From: Echinometra lucunter
Taxonomy: Eukaryota; Echinodermata; Echinoidea; Camarodonta; Echinometridae
Direction: 5' to 3'
NCBI GenBank assembly: GCA_029962745.1
Contig: CM057162.1
Coordinates: 15,934,438 to 15,998,437 of the forward strand
Length of the DNA: 64,000 nucleotides
Shown here: positions 1-12,351 of the stretch, in pieces
Position numbering within the stretch: the stretch's first letter is position 1
Layout of the letters: each line of letters starts with the position of its first letter
Notes under the pieces: model-generated
Database searches by the model: none
Told to the model about the DNA's origin: nothing
The model's input: the letters and a program-made list of their open reading frames with translations, nothing else
Position numbers and translations under genes: made by a program

Positions 1-175
1 CTTCAGGCATTCCTGTATTTTTCTAAACAAAATCAACTCTTAAGAGAAACTTCTTTCTTTTCTCTGCTTTCCCTTTTCTTTCTTGAGGAATCAACATAAT
101 TAAAAGCATTGCTTTCCTGCGGATTTCTCTTTGGTGACACGACATTTGCTCCTGCGACAATTGCTCCTGTCTTAA

Positions 176-663
176 AGGCATTGGCTAACTTTGTGAGTAG
201 CTGATTTAAAAAATTCTCAAACTAAGATGAAACATGTGTATGAGTACTTGTATTTGTACTCAAAAACCCTGAAACCAACCATAATTTGGAATGAAAAAGT
301 GTAAGTTAGACGCAAACAGTGATTTTATTTTCCTTCGTCTCACGAGACAATCACTAAGAGGACCACCTTGCTTGAATTTGAAAATGCCGTTATGTGCCTC
401 CCGCCGCGTGATACGCCAATACACACAGTACGGTAAGGTGAGTCATACGCGCATGCGCACTCCTTATGTCTATTCTGTGCAACTGACCCTCGTATATTTT
501 TCAAACATTGGTTCACATTTTTGTTATTTAAAAATACTTCCTGTGGATATTATACTTTGAAACTTTCAGACTGATATTTTTACACGATAACCCTTATGTT
601 TATCCCATTTTCAAGTAACAAAACAAGAATTTTTTAAAATCATAACAATGTTAGCCAATACCT
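176..663. mobile_element. TTAA-flanked MITE, copy 1 (nested)
   Basis: TIRs AGGCATTGGCTAAC (176-189) and its inverse with one change (650-663) are bordered by TTAA at 172-175 and 664-667. It is nearly identical along its length to 9767-10250. The TTAA target suggests piggyBac-type mobilisation, although a TA target with ends two bases longer is equally compatible. The roughly 90-codon frame inside shows no transposase motif. Confidence 0.8.
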
Positions 664-681
664 TTAATTTCTCCGAAGACA

Positions 682-766
682 TAGGGTTAGGGTTAGGAAT
701 GTGGTAAGGGTTTTGGCTCAGAATGATATGAGGATAAGGATTAGGGTTAGTGTTAGGGTTAGGTTT
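682..766 (+). repeat. Interstitial TTAGGG-like repeats
   Basis: Two clusters of TTAGGG and degenerate variants (682-697 and about 734-766) sit inside the outer transposon at 133-826, between the nested MITE and the right TIR. They therefore belong to that element rather than to a telomere. Confidence 0.7.
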
Positions 767-834
767 TATGTTTGACTTAATGTGCTGATTTAGAGCAATT
801 GTCGGCAGAGCAAATGTCATGGAACCTTCTCTTT

Positions 835-1858
835 TCCAATGTTAATTTTCTTTTCTAAATATATTGTGTCAAGCAGACATTTATTCTCCTTTTTTGGGGG
901 GTACTGATGTCAAAAAAGAGAAAATAATGTATATTAGTTTATGAATTACTGTCAAAAAGATATTTTGTTTCGTATTATTTTGGAAATTTGAACTTGAAAA
1001 AAAGCTTGAGTTCTGGAAGAAGGTGAGCAATAATTTGCGAGCTTCTCAGTATTTTGATCATAATATCATGATGTGATATGCTATAAAAAGGAGTACTGAT
1101 ATACTTAGCAATTACAAGCAATAGTGACTGCATTGTAATAGTGAGTAATCACTTTCAGCATGTCAAGAAAGGCAACATAATATTCAGTTTAAAAACATGA
1201 GGATCAGAAAAGGATTCCTTTTTTATGCTTAGAAAAATGATCATTCAGGACACAATGGCATTTATTTTACTTACTGAATAACAAACAAAAATGTCATTAC
1301 TGCTCACAAGAAAATGTCATGATCCCTGTGTACATTTCACTATTAAGTGCTCAAGAGAAATGCAATCAAAGACATTTGATCTAAAATAGTGACAGATAAG
1401 TTTGTCTTTAGATAGTACACAAGGAGTCATACCCCAGGCTCTCTGCTACTTTCATTCATGATAGAGCTATCAATGGATTAAAGCAAACACATCAAAAATA
1501 TTCCTCCCCAAAATTGATTGATGAAACATTCAACTCGCGGAAATTGCCGATAATGAGATGCAAAAATGACATGTTTGTTCTTCACTTCTGACAGCGCAGC
1601 GGTGAATTCTCTCCGTTTCCATCCCTTTTTTTTTGTCTTTGAATTTGAAACTCGAAACGCAAGATTTATGAACAAACAGTGGTAGGATGGGATAAGGGAA
1701 ACGCAAGGCTTTGCGGCATTCGCACGGCTTCATTGGGTTTGCTCACATAGGAATATTACACACATATTGACATACACGCCATCTCATAAGCTCTGATTTC
1801 AGTATAAATACGCCATGAATACCATGTCTTGTCTCCAACATTATTGATTAGATCCTGC
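835..1858. other. AT-rich stretch without recognised features
   Basis: This is unique-looking AT-rich sequence. I see no coding exon, TIR pair or tandem repeat. Two overlapping minus-strand frames at 1478-1733 are short and lack coding character. Confidence 0.5.
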
Positions 1859-2069
1859 TTTCATTCAAATTTGCGCTCATTGATTCCAAAAGGATGGAAG
1901 GATGGGAGAGAGTGAGAGAGAGAGAGGGGGGGTGAAGGGATGGAAGGATGGATGAATAGATGCAGACGGAAGGATAGTTGGTTAAAACAGATGAAAAAGA
2001 CGAGGATTTAGGTTTGGGTTTCATTCAAATTTGCACACATTGATTTCACATGGAAGGAAGGATGGGAGA

Positions 2070-2110
<41 letters not shown>

Positions 2111-2588
2111 AGGGAGAGAGGAAGAGAGGGGGAGAGAGAGTGGGGTGAAGGGATGGAGGGATGTAGAGATTGATGGACAGATAAAAGGATAGTTAGTTAA
2201 AACAGATGAATGAAGAGAAGATAGAGATTTAGGTTCTGGTTTCATTCAAATTTGCATACACTGATTCTACAAGGAAGGAAGGATGGAAGAGAGGGAGAGA
2301 GATCGAGAGAGAGGGGATAAACAGATAGAAGGATGGATGAATAGATAGATGGAAGGATAGTTGGTTAAAACTGATGAAGAGAAGATGAGGATTTAGATTC
2401 CAGTTTCATTCAAATGTACACACATTGATCTCACAAGGAAGGAAAGATGGGAGAGAGGGAGAGGGAGGGAGAGAGGGGGGATGAAGGGATGAAAGGATGG
2501 ATGAATAGATGGATGGAAGAATAGTTGGTTAAACGGATGAATCAAGAGAAGATGAGGATTTAGGATCTGGTTTCATTCAAATTGATAT

Positions 2589-2623
<35 letters not shown>

Positions 2624-2860
2624 AGGAAAGGATAAATGGATGGATATGGAGGGATAGAGGAGAAGAGGAGGGATATAGCTTCTAGTTCCATTCCAATTTG
2701 CACACATTCGTTTCCAGTCAGTCATGGGGAAGGGAGGAAGGAAGGAAAAACTGGTAGATGGAGAGATGGAAAATATGACAGAAAGAAGAGGAGGTTTCAA
2801 TTTCATAATTGTTTCTTCAGTTTGGAAAATAATGGAATTTGTAATGATACAGGTATAGAT
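1859..2860. repeat. GA-rich minisatellite, about 160-220 bp unit, six degenerate copies
   Basis: The anchor TTTCATTCAAATTTGCACAC recurs at 1859, 2019, 2240, 2404, 2571 and, degenerate, 2686. Each is followed by a GGAAGGAAGGATGGGAGAG-type block, a variable (GA)n tract, then a GGATGGATGAATAGAT block and GATAGTTGGTTAAAAC. Unit length varies mainly because the (GA)n tract expands and contracts. Frames on both strands here are translated repeat. Confidence 0.85.
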
Positions 2861-3416
2861 GCAAGGAATGGAAGACAACATACATTTAGATCATAACCAT
2901 ATCTATGAAATGATAAGAGGTAAAACTAACACAATAGCTTTGCTTCCACTACGTCTCAATATCTATATTCTATGATTCATAGCAACACACAATGTTGATA
3001 TCAGACAGATTATCTCATGAATGAATGACTTTGCTAATTGACTATGACAGGCTGTTAATAACTCAGAATGCTACATGAGTCTCAAAGTATATCAATGTAA
3101 CTTACTGGGATTTGAAGTTACATAAATCATTGTTTCTGCAAAGCCACAAGGTTGTTACCTACATCTTAAAGTATAGGAATCAACGCCGTTTTGGTTCTAA
3201 AGCAAACGACATGATTGATCAGTGAGATGATTTAAAGTGCTGAGCCAAATCTCCTTGCTTTACTGAGACAATGGAGTAGCAACCACTCACATCCTCTTCG
3301 TCCCCCATCAACGACTGGAATCGGAAACAAATTTGGCAAATTGCTTTGAAATCCGATCAAATCTACTCTGCTAGGATTAATGAATGGGATTTTACAATCA
3401 CCAATGTTTATTAAAG
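2861..3416. other. Stretch without recognised features
   Basis: No repeat or coding signal was found between the minisatellite and the 72-bp element that begins at 3421. Confidence 0.5.
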
Positions 3417-3420
3417 ATAA

Positions 3421-3492
3421 ACCATTCTCTGTAGGAAGCGTATGGCTCCTGTGTTAAGTCTATGGGAAGGAGGGAATGTAGAAGTCAATGGC
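3421..3492 (+). mobile_element. 72-bp TTAA mini-element, copy A
   Basis: It is exactly 72 bp between degenerate ATAA (3417-3420) and TTAA (3493-3496). Its core GTGTTAAGTCTATGGGAAGG matches copies at 14849 and 45251. The right end, inverted, reads GCCATTGACTTCTACATTC, which fits the family end CCYGTTRRCTACTGRA. Confidence 0.65.
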
Positions 3493-3802
3493 TTAAGCTA
3501 CCGCATGCTGGTTAAGTATGAGAATCCCATTTCTGGTGAAGCATACGATTTACATTACTCTGTCAAAGCCATTGTATCTGAAAGATATTATTTCAGGCAA
3601 ATTGTTGTGGATTTGTATATTTCAAAACATATACCAGCATCACATGAGCAAACAAGTACTGTACATAGCTGTGTTAATTGCCAAAAAAAATTACTCTTGA
3701 AAACATTTGCGTCCTGGCGTCAACAGAAATATCTGCTCATAAAAATATCAGCATATGTAGTATTTAGATGCTGTTAATATCTTTCTTTCGGTTAGGAATT
3801 TT

Positions 3803-3985
3803 CCGGCGCAGATCCAGGATTTGGAAATAGGAGGGGCGCAAATGGCAAATTTGAAAACAGAGGGGGTGCAGATGACAATTTTCTTAGATGTAGCTTTATT
3901 AACATGTATGTTCGATGTGTGATTCTCAACAAAAAAAAATAGAGGGGGTGCGTACCTCTTGCGCCCCTCCATGGATCCACCACTG
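3803..3985. mobile_element. Degenerate hAT-like MITE
   Basis: The right end, inverted, reads CAGTGGTGGATCCATGG. The left end contains CGGCGCAGATCCAGG. The motif CAGTGGCGGATCCAGG is the hallmark end of hAT (Tip100/Zaphod-like) nonautonomous elements in many invertebrates. The interior has the usual GGGGGTGCG-type blocks. The left TIR is eroded and I see no clear 8-bp duplication, so this is an old copy. Confidence 0.5.
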
Positions 3986-3989
3986 ATTT

Positions 3990-4550
3990 TGCAGCAGGAG
4001 TTTAGGACACTCAAAAGACATGCTGAGGAGCTCTTTCTACCAGGCAACCATTTGCTGCACCTGAGCAAAGACAGGCAAATGTAGACTAGTGCCTCGCTGA
4101 GGGTGTTGATATTTAAAATAAAGGGAAACATGGGACAAGTTGTGTGAATGTGGAATATTTTGCGGCGCAGTAATTTTTATGCATTTCACGTGGCATGACA
4201 CTTGCACGAAAATAAAACCATGCGAAATATTTTGCTTATTTTGTACGCGAATACAGTTATCCTAATTGTCCGCGAAAATCAAAGATGCATGATTGTGTTC
4301 AACTCGGCTCAGCGGGAAAAATTACTCGCGCGAAAATAGCCACTTTTACAGTACGTGATGTGGACATGCACCCTCCTTCTGAAGGCTGTGTAATAAGAAC
4401 ATGGTATAGTGGATATAGCGCACAAGATCAAGTCAGTCATTTACATAGCGATCAGCCATTGTGAATAAGGAGCGGAATGCTCGTTGCCATAGGGGATTCT
4501 TGAAGTCAACTCTTGTAAAGGCGCTTTGCGTTCGTCCTTCAGGTTTCCTG
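3990..4550. other. Stretch without recognised features
   Basis: No exon, RNA gene or repeat was recognised. The segment 4140-4350 is richer in CpG than its surroundings but has no clear function. Confidence 0.4.
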
Positions 4551-5045
4551 TCCTTATGCTCAAGTGATAGGCGGAGAGAGAGAGAGAAGGAGAAGGAAGA
4601 TAGACAGAGAGTGACACAGAGTGAGGAATAGAGAGGTAAAAAAGAGGTAGAGGAAGAGAAATCAAGTTTCCTGTTATGTTCAAGTGATAGGCACAGAGAG
4701 AGAGAGAGAGAAAGAGAAGAAAGATGGACAGACATGCAGAGAGTGACAAAATGAGATATAGAGAGGTAGAGAGAGAGGGAGAGGGGAGAGAAAGAAGGAG
4801 GGCAGGAATGAATGAGAAACATATGGAGAAAAAGAGGAAAATATAAAAGAGATAGCAAAGGGTGCAAAGAGAGAGAGAATACAAAGAGAAAAAGCATGAA
4901 AGAGGGAGAGAGTATGTGGAGAGGAAGAGAAAGAGAGGGAAAAAGTGATGGAAGGGACAATCAAATACATAGGGAAGAGAGGATTTTAGATGGTAGAAGA
5001 AAAAAAAGGCAATGAGAGAGAGGAAAGGGATGGAGGGAAGAGGGG
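4540..5045. repeat. Purine-rich (GA) low-complexity block with a duplicated unit
   Basis: A unit beginning TCCTG..ATG(C)TCAAGTGATAGGC recurs at about 4547 and 4669, each followed by (GA)n. The rest is near-pure purine on the plus strand. The long minus-strand frames here are serine- and leucine-rich translations of CT repeats, not genes. Confidence 0.75.
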
Positions 5046-5337
5046 GCATAACACTGAGAAAAGAAGCAAACCAAAAAAGATTATAAAGTATATGAGACCA
5101 AAAAATGGACAGATAAATCAAGATCCATGTAGAATTTGATATTGCTCTGAAATTCATGTGTATTTTAGTACTTTTGTGAACCATCGACTAGTAAAGAGAA
5201 TCTTTTAATAGGAAGTTGTTTTCTTCTGGACATCCTTTGGCACTGGTCAGTGGTTATTTCTGGCTTGTTTCTTTTGCTGGTAAGTTTTATCTCTGCCTGA
5301 AAATTAAATAAATACTAAATATTAAATTTTTGAAATG

Positions 5338-5410
5338 AGAAAGAAAGATAAAAGAGAGAGAGAGGGGGAAAGAGAGGGAAAGAGAGAAAGAAAGAGAGGA
5401 GGGAGAAGTG
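5338..5410 (+). repeat. GA-rich low-complexity tract
   Basis: Interrupted GAGA/GAAA repeat with no flanking structure seen. Confidence 0.7.
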
Positions 5411-6487
5411 AAGATAAAGAGCTAAGGACAAGACAGAATTAGAGAGCTGTCCATGAAAATAAGGAAAAACGAGAAGCAAAGGCTCAGAAAAAGGACAAGA
5501 GCAAAAAGCTCGCCCAAAACACGCAATCTGTGAGAGAGACTCGTTCCTTTGTTGTATTGTTCCCATACAAGCTTCCCTCATTCGCAGTGTGGTGTCAATG
5601 CTTTATTCCCTATTCAAACTACATTGAAGGCTACATGTGCCCTCAAAGACTGATCCCGGGTTAGACATCGCTACATAAACTGAACAAGCTCCCATCGAAT
5701 GCTCTAATATTGTCTCCCATTATAGACGGCGGGGAAAGTTGGGCAGATAATACATGTTTTTCCTAAAATTAGGATTTATTGCTTGTGAACTGCTATGAAA
5801 TGTGAGAAAGATAATACTTGTTTTCCCTACAATTAGGATTTATTTTCATGTTGAAACAGCAATCAAGGATCTTTGAAGAATGGTGGATTTTATGATGAGC
5901 TAGTAAAATTGTATAAGTTATATTACAGAGAAGCCTTAGTTCAAAAGTCTGGAGGCTTTTTCTGTTTTTTTTTTTGTTTTGTTTTGTGTTTTTTCAATGT
6001 AGTCCAAAACCGTGAAAACATAATAATATCAAAATAGATATTAATAGAGCATCAAAACATGGTTCTAGATTTCCATGTGAAATAGAAATAGATCTTCAAA
6101 ACATGAATGCATGCAAAATTCGTTACAAACATTTCACCATTTAAATGTGAATACAGCTTTATTACAAGCATACAAACAAGCTTGTTAAAGTGTGAACACA
6201 GCTGCTTAAAACAACTACATACAGCAGCAGCTTCCAATTTACTATACACACTTTCAAGTCACAATATGAACAGAGCCCCATTACAGGATTGATCAAGGAA
6301 AGGAGAAACAGATCTTCATGTGATAGATAAATTTATCAAGTAAAATATGAAGACATCCTCAATACAAGAATACATATAAAGGAAACCTTCACACAAAAGC
6401 ATTTATTTTTTCATTCAATGTCATTATTTGTAATCTGTAATTAACCTTCATGATCTGATTTTCAACTTGACTGAACTGACCACCATA
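5411..6487. other. Stretch without recognised features
   Basis: A short imperfect duplication around ATTAGGATTTATT occurs at about 5767 and 5830, together with a T-rich run near 5967. No coding signal was recognised. Confidence 0.45.
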
Positions 6488-7088
6488 CACTCTAAAAAGT
6501 GAAATGTTAAATCAACATTTAAAATGGTGGAGTGACTTCATTTTCACAATGATAGATTAACACTTTGAACATGCTGGATTCAACGCTACCCATGCTGGAT
6601 TCTAATCATTTTGAAAATGTAGTCACTCCTCATCCCCTTTAACCCATAGCAGTACAGAGCTTTCTTGACGTCTAAATTAATCCTCTTCACTCCTCAAATT
6701 GGCAATACAAATCATTTTCTCCATGTTTACATAGCTTGAAAAAAAATAAATATGGATATAACATAAATCAAAATGAAATATCACTGTAAAGTTGAATCAG
6801 AAATTGCCAATTTGAACACAGAAATAGTGATTATATATTATTCACTATATTATTCCAATTTAAAGAGTTTAATGATTAGTTACACTTAAACTGCTCTAAT
6901 TCGAGAACACCACACCATACAGTGATGGGAATGGGCTCAAATTTGTCAGTGCATTTTTCTCTTTCTGCTCATGTATGATATGTACTGCCCAACATTCTGG
7001 ACCAACAGATACTGCAAAAGCGTCTCCTAAAGGTGGCACTGTACCTCTATGGGTTCAATCTTGATTTAACATTTCAGTTTTTAGAGTG
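6488..7088. mobile_element. CACTCTAAAAA MITE, 601 bp
   Basis: The left end, CACTCTAAAAAGTGAAATGT and on to TAAATC (6488-6513), matches the inverse of the right end (7061-7088) over about 28 bp with one or two differences. Ends of the type CACTCTAAA recur at 14671-14842. The left flank is TA and the right is TG, so a TA target is likely but eroded. There is no transposase frame. Confidence 0.65.
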
Positions 7089-9762
7089 TGCATTACCCTA
7101 TCCCTACCCCTAAACCTAATCTCAAACTGAATTTACAACCCTGACCATTTAATAATGTACATCTTCCAGCACAAATGTACACTGGAGCATATGTTGGCGC
7201 ACACTCATGTTTAGCTGAATCTTCAGGTGTGAATGAACTCTACATGTACCTCAGAGCTGTAACCACGCGTTCTGTGGTTTGATCCAGTCAAATAGGTATT
7301 ACACGCTCTCTCAAGCGTACGCATTTAAAACATGGATGCGTTTTGTTAAACTAGCTTTTTTTCTTTACCTTCCTATTCATCCTCAATCGTGAATTGTAAG
7401 CAAAAAAAAAGAGAAAAGAAAAGAAACTCACCAGAATCGTTTCAGCGAAAGAACGATTATGAACACTGACCTGCTCAATACTATAACAAAACATAACTTG
7501 TTGATTTCTCTAACAGCACCTTTGTTGTTGTTGCTGTTTTCAATACAAGATATGGTCCTAAATCATCATCATGATTCATCAACAAAGAATAAAATGAGGG
7601 TGGATTTTTTTTTTTTTAAAATATACCAAAGTTTTCAAGTAAAACATGTGCAGGTGATGTTGTATCAGCAGTGATGTAGCTAGGGGGATAAAGGAGGACA
7701 TATACCCCCCCCCCCCTTTCCAACTTACTACTCATAAATTTAACCTTTAGACTACAGCAATTTGTGTTCTCTAAACCAGGTTCAGGCCTACATCATTTCA
7801 AAGATAACAGGAAAATGACCATGGAATTCTACAAATGGGCACAGCTTTCATTCTCCTAAGAAAAAAATCTCCGAAAATAGCTTACACTGTTTGATTAAAG
7901 CTGAATTTTCAATGTGCAACTCTGCATTTATTTTAATGCAGGAAGTCTTCAATGTTCAGCAAATAAACTTCTCTTTAATAAGTAATTTTTTTAGTAAATA
8001 TGTTTCCTCTTCACTTCAAACAAACACAGTATTTTCAGAACAATTAGAACCCCCTTGTCCTGAAGTAGAGTTTAGGAAAGGATTACTGGGGTATCACTTG
8101 GAGGTAGATTAGGTCAAGTAATCCTAGGATTAGTGGTGGGAGAGCCCACAAATCTATGGCAGGTGATATGGAAATGAAAAGAAAAAGAAAAAGAAACAAA
8201 ATTAACTGAAAAAATAGGGTATTGGTAAGAGCAAACTTTAAACATCTGAAGGAAGAATAAAACCAAGTATTGATTTAGATTCTTAAAAAAGGAGAGGAAG
8301 AAAGACCAAGATCTGAAAAAAACATGCACCTTAAAGTTTTTTCTTTCTTTTAAGTTAGACATCCATGATGTAGAAATCTGTAAATATCATGTCAACTGGT
8401 AGAGTGGGTTCTTCTTTTTTGTTGTTGCTTTTGTTTTTTGTTTTTTGAAGTGACGGCTGCTACGTAACAACAGCAAAAATGTACAAGTTATTCAGAATTC
8501 ATGAGGCTTGTTTGCCTACAGGAATGCCTGTAAATCTTGAGTCCTACAGAGGGATAAAAAGTATGATCTAGAGTACAATTTTTATATCCCCTCTTCATAT
8601 TTACTTGTTCGTAATATGTACATGTATGTCTGTTTTTCAAATATAATCTGTTATACCAATGTAAACATGTAAACATAAATAATCCAGCTTTGGCAGCTTT
8701 TTATGTAAAATAATGTATACTGAACATATTTCTAATGTTTAGAATCAATTTGTAATCACAATTTTATCTTTAAGAGGCACGTTAACAAAGGCTTAATCAG
8801 TCCACTACTCAAAGCATTAAAGAACGATAACTCTAGCACAGGTATTCAAGAGCAAAAGCAAGTTCAGGCAAGATAGAAATGTATTACAATAATATTGTAG
8901 TTTAAGCTTCTACCAACCTTGAATATTTAGGCAAGCTTTCGTCCACTCCTGTGGACTTTCTCAACCAGCCTAGAAATGTATTATAAACACAAATACATAT
9001 GTATATACAATATATATTATACATACAAGAATACACATATATCAGTATTTTTTTTGAAAAGCTTTTTAAACTATAAATATGGTGTCCATCACTGTGAAGT
9101 CTAATGGTAGAAGTCCTGAATTCGGACCCACCTTCATGGACAAAACCAATGAAAACCATGGACAAAACCCATGAAAACCAGGGACTCTATTACAACACAG
9201 GGCAGACAACAAGCAAACATTCCCACTCAATAGACACTGTGTAAATGTATTCTATGAGCTGCAGTGTTTGTGAAAGGAGTGATTATCCCCTTTTTAAAAC
9301 AGATTTTTGGCGCTCTCCTCTCCCTTATTCAACCGATTCCTAGGCAATTAGAAGTTTGCAGAAGGAAGGGAAAGAACTGAAGAGGCATTTCTTTGGGTTC
9401 TAACTTTCTGTGGACTTACACAGTCAAGAGGGTTTGCTTTGTCGTTACCAGTATTTATACACTGAAGGGCAAGTTATAGCTGTATACATTGAAGGGCTGT
9501 ACAGTATAACAGCATAACAAAATACCAGCAACTTAGTTTGGATAAAGCATGGATTTACATGGACACTGACATGTGCATTTAGCAATTTGATTTTCCTTGC
9601 TTAAACTTTCACAAAACATCCATTCATTGCATCATAATTTTGGGGTACTTGGTGACGAATGAAAGTGTAAAATATGGAATTTTCCTCTCAAAATCTAGAC
9701 TAAATTCTTATGCTTATCGCTTATGAGCTACTCTGTAAGAGGAACATTTCACTCTATTCCCA
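7089..9762. other. AT-rich stretch with only fragments of repeats
   Basis: GTGATGTAGCTAGGGGG at 7671-7687 resembles a lone hAT-type end followed by a C run (7706-7717). I see no partner end. Short frames at 7459, 7891, 8114, 8488 and 8902 show no coding character. Confidence 0.4.
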
Positions 9763-9766
9763 TTAA

Positions 9767-10250
9767 AGGCATTGGCTAACTTTGTGAGTAGCTGATTAAA
9801 AAAATTCTCAAACTAAGATGAAACATGTGTATGAGTACTTGTATTTGTACTCAAAAACCCTGAAACCAACCATAATTTGGAATGAAAAAGTGTAAGTTAG
9901 ACGCAAACGGTGATTTTATTATCCTTCGTCTCATGAGACAGTCACTAAGAGGACCACTTTGCTTGAATTTGAAAATGCCGTTATGTGCCTCCCACAGCTT
10001 GATACGCCAATACACAGTACGGTAAGGTGAGTCATACGCGCATGCGCACTCCTTATGTCTATTCTGTGCAACCGACCCTCGTATATTTTTCAAACATTGG
10101 TTCACATTTTTGATATTTAAAAATATTTCCTGTGGATATTATACTTTGAAACTTTTAGACTGGTATTTTTACACTATAACCCTTATGTTTATCCCATTTT
10201 CAAGTAACAAAACAGATTTTTTAAAATCATAACAATGTTAACCAATGTCT
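9767..10250. mobile_element. TTAA-flanked MITE, copy 2
   Basis: This is a full-length second copy of the 176-663 element (484 versus 488 bp) with the same TIR and flanking TTAA at 9763-9766 and 10251-10254. The two copies differ by scattered substitutions and short indels, such as one fewer CA in the ACACA stretch near 10013, suggesting fairly recent spread. The minus-strand frame here (9851-10105) is element sequence, not a gene. Confidence 0.8.
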
Positions 10251-10254
10251 TTAA

Positions 10255-11457
10255 GAAATGATGACAATGAGACATACTAGAAAGACAGAATCCAAGTATA
10301 GTGGTACGTCTGCAATCCTGATCAATATAACTGGAGGAGAGGCCCTAGAGTAACAAAGATTCAGTTCACATTTTCCTCTGCCATGCAGGCAGAAATGATA
10401 CCTAATGATTAATGGTAGTTCTGATATATCAACATTGAAATAGTGCACTATCTTCTTACATACATTCATTCAAAGATAAACTCAAGTTGTCATCATACTA
10501 ATTGAAAGAACTGTTTCAAAACAACTAGAAAAGGTTGATTAAGTAGTATTCAAAGAGTGGGTATATCCTGAAGTTGTTAAATCATCACAATGCAAGAAGT
10601 CTACTCCATTTTAGTGAAAAGCTCATGAACTGCACACAGAAATGGGTATGTAGGACCAGATAAAAATGTTCAGACCAACTATTCAAGTTGTCTCTTGTCA
10701 TATTTAGTAATGAAAGTGTTTCCAGAGTAACCTTTTTTTCAGGGGATATTTCTGCTATGATATTCTTCCAAAATGATATCAAAAGTCTGAGAAAGTTCAC
10801 AAATTATATATCACCTCCCCCAAGAATTCAAGCTTGTCCTTTAACTAAAAAAGTAATAAACAAAGTGCATAAAACATCAAAACATGTTATTCAAATGAGA
10901 AGATAGAATCACTGCTAACCAAGTAAGACATTCAAAGCAGAATAATTAATCTCCACTAATTAGTACCACTTCATGTTGTACAGCTTCTGAATTTAATGAA
11001 GATAGAACATGAAGGAATAGTGTGTGTGTGAATGAAGCCTCGAGTTACATGGCTCAAAATAACAAGAATAGTCATAACATGATGTAATCTGTTCGGTAGA
11101 TTCCCGACATTCATACGAGAGTCATCACTTCTGATTTTGATTTTCAAAAGGACAAGACAACTTGTTATTTTGAGTCATATGATTCCTACAAAACGAAATG
11201 AATCCCTAGAAGGACAAGACAGCCCATTCATTCTGGTACAAGTCTTGTCCCATTTTAGGAATAGACAGGCAAAGAATGCAATCTACCACTTTAGCATGCA
11301 TGAGTCATCCAGGCAGTGTGTACATTTCAAATACCACAAAATGAAATTCACAATATTGAAGTTGAGCCTCCCTATACAGATCAATACAACTAGGGGGTCA
11401 GTAACTGGAAGGCAATGTACCCTCCTATATATATATATATCTATCTCTCTATCCTAG
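10255..11457. other. Stretch without recognised features
   Basis: AT-rich, unique-looking sequence. The 106-codon plus-strand frame at 11137-11457 runs into a CT repeat and has no recognisable domain, so I do not call it a gene. Confidence 0.4.
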
Positions 11458-11459
11458 CC

Positions 11460-11690
11460 CAAGTAGAGGAGAATGGAAAAGAGAAGGGAGAAAGACAGTG
11501 AGGGAGGGGGGGGGAGGGGAAGGGGGGTGGATAGTAATGGAAGAAAGGGGAAAGGGAAAGGGGGAGAGGACTGAAAAGAAAAGGCGATAAAATGAAGAAA
11601 TCTTGGCCTAAAAAGGAGTATATGGGAGAGAGAATACAGATTAAAGAGGAGAGGACATAAACAGAAAGAAGAAAAAGGCAAAGAAAAGGG
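11460..11690 (+). repeat. Purine-rich low-complexity tract
   Basis: GA/GGGA-rich on the plus strand, with short G runs. Confidence 0.7.
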
Positions 11691-11859
11691 AGATACTGAA
11701 TATAATCAATTAATAACAGTTACAATTAAAATTCTTATGGAGCTAATGTCCCAACAACTCTTGGATGTAATCCTTTTTTTAAGAATTTAGATCTAGGGAG
11801 TATTACACCCCCCCCCCCCCTCCTCCTTATCTATGAACCAATATCAGTCTTTAGAAATA

Positions 11860-12034
11860 CAGTCAACTCTGCCTAAGTCGAATTTCTTGGGAGTGAAGAA
11901 AATGCTTCGCCTTAGAGAAAATTCGACTTATGAGGGGTCAAAAACAATAGAAAATAAAGGAATGGGACCAAGTACAGACCTTCGACTTAGGCGATTATTC
12001 GATTATGCGACTTTGACTTATGCAGAGTTGACTG
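11860..12034. mobile_element. pogo/Tigger-like MITE, 175 bp
   Basis: The ends CAGTCAACTCTGCCTAAGTC (11860-11879) and inverted CAGTCAACTCTGCATAAGTC (12034-12015) differ at one base. They are flanked by TA at 11858-11859 and 12035-12036. CAGT-starting ends with a TA duplication are typical of the pogo/Tigger branch of Tc1/mariner. A secondary TTCGACTTA/TAAGTCGAA inverted pair lies just inside. Confidence 0.8.
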
Positions 12035-12351
12035 TAGTGTATAACTCACAATCCTATTTCATTTTACATCCTACAGATTCATAAAAACTCCCCCTCTATC
12101 ATAAAAAAACTTTGTTTTACCCCCTAAAGACCTATCTTCTGAACTCACAAAAGAACAACCACATCCTTTTCTTTTGTGTCTTCAAAGCACTAAAAAAACT
12201 TATGATTTTATATTATCAAAAGTATGTTAAACAGGAATACATTTCAAAATAAGTTACTTTATTTCTTTCCAACATGGATTACATGCATCCTTTTATCACA
12301 ATAACAATACAAATCTGCAAACATTTTAAAACTATGAGAGCTTTAGCCATA

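Larger units (their letters stand above)
133..826. mobile_element. Nonautonomous DNA transposon with 8-bp TSD, interrupted by a TTAA MITE
   Basis: The ends form imperfect TIRs of about 34 bp. Left (133-168) and inverted right (826-793) share GACATTTGCTC and CGACAATTGCTC. The element is flanked by perfect 8-bp direct repeats, TTCTCTTT at 125-132 and 827-834. An 8-bp duplication fits hAT, P or Merlin superfamilies, and the GG-starting ends lean towards Merlin. Removing the inner element (176-663 plus one TTAA) leaves about 200 bp, a typical MITE length. The internal remainder carries TTAGGG-like repeats. No transposase frame is present. Confidence 0.75.

Noticed and set aside
682..766. True telomere or chromosome end
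   Set aside because: Only a few degenerate TTAGGG units, enclosed by TIRs and target duplications of a transposon.
4441..5184. 247-codon minus-strand leucine/serine-rich 'membrane protein'
   Set aside because: Hydrophobicity comes from translated CT repeats; no conserved features.
8114..8362. 82-codon minus-strand phenylalanine/serine-rich frame
   Set aside because: AT/TTTC-rich sequence without motifs; a random open frame.
9075..9170. tRNA-like segment (TCTAATGGTAGAAG..GAATTCGGACCC)
   Set aside because: The B box does not match GGTTCRANTCC on either strand and no cloverleaf could be drawn.
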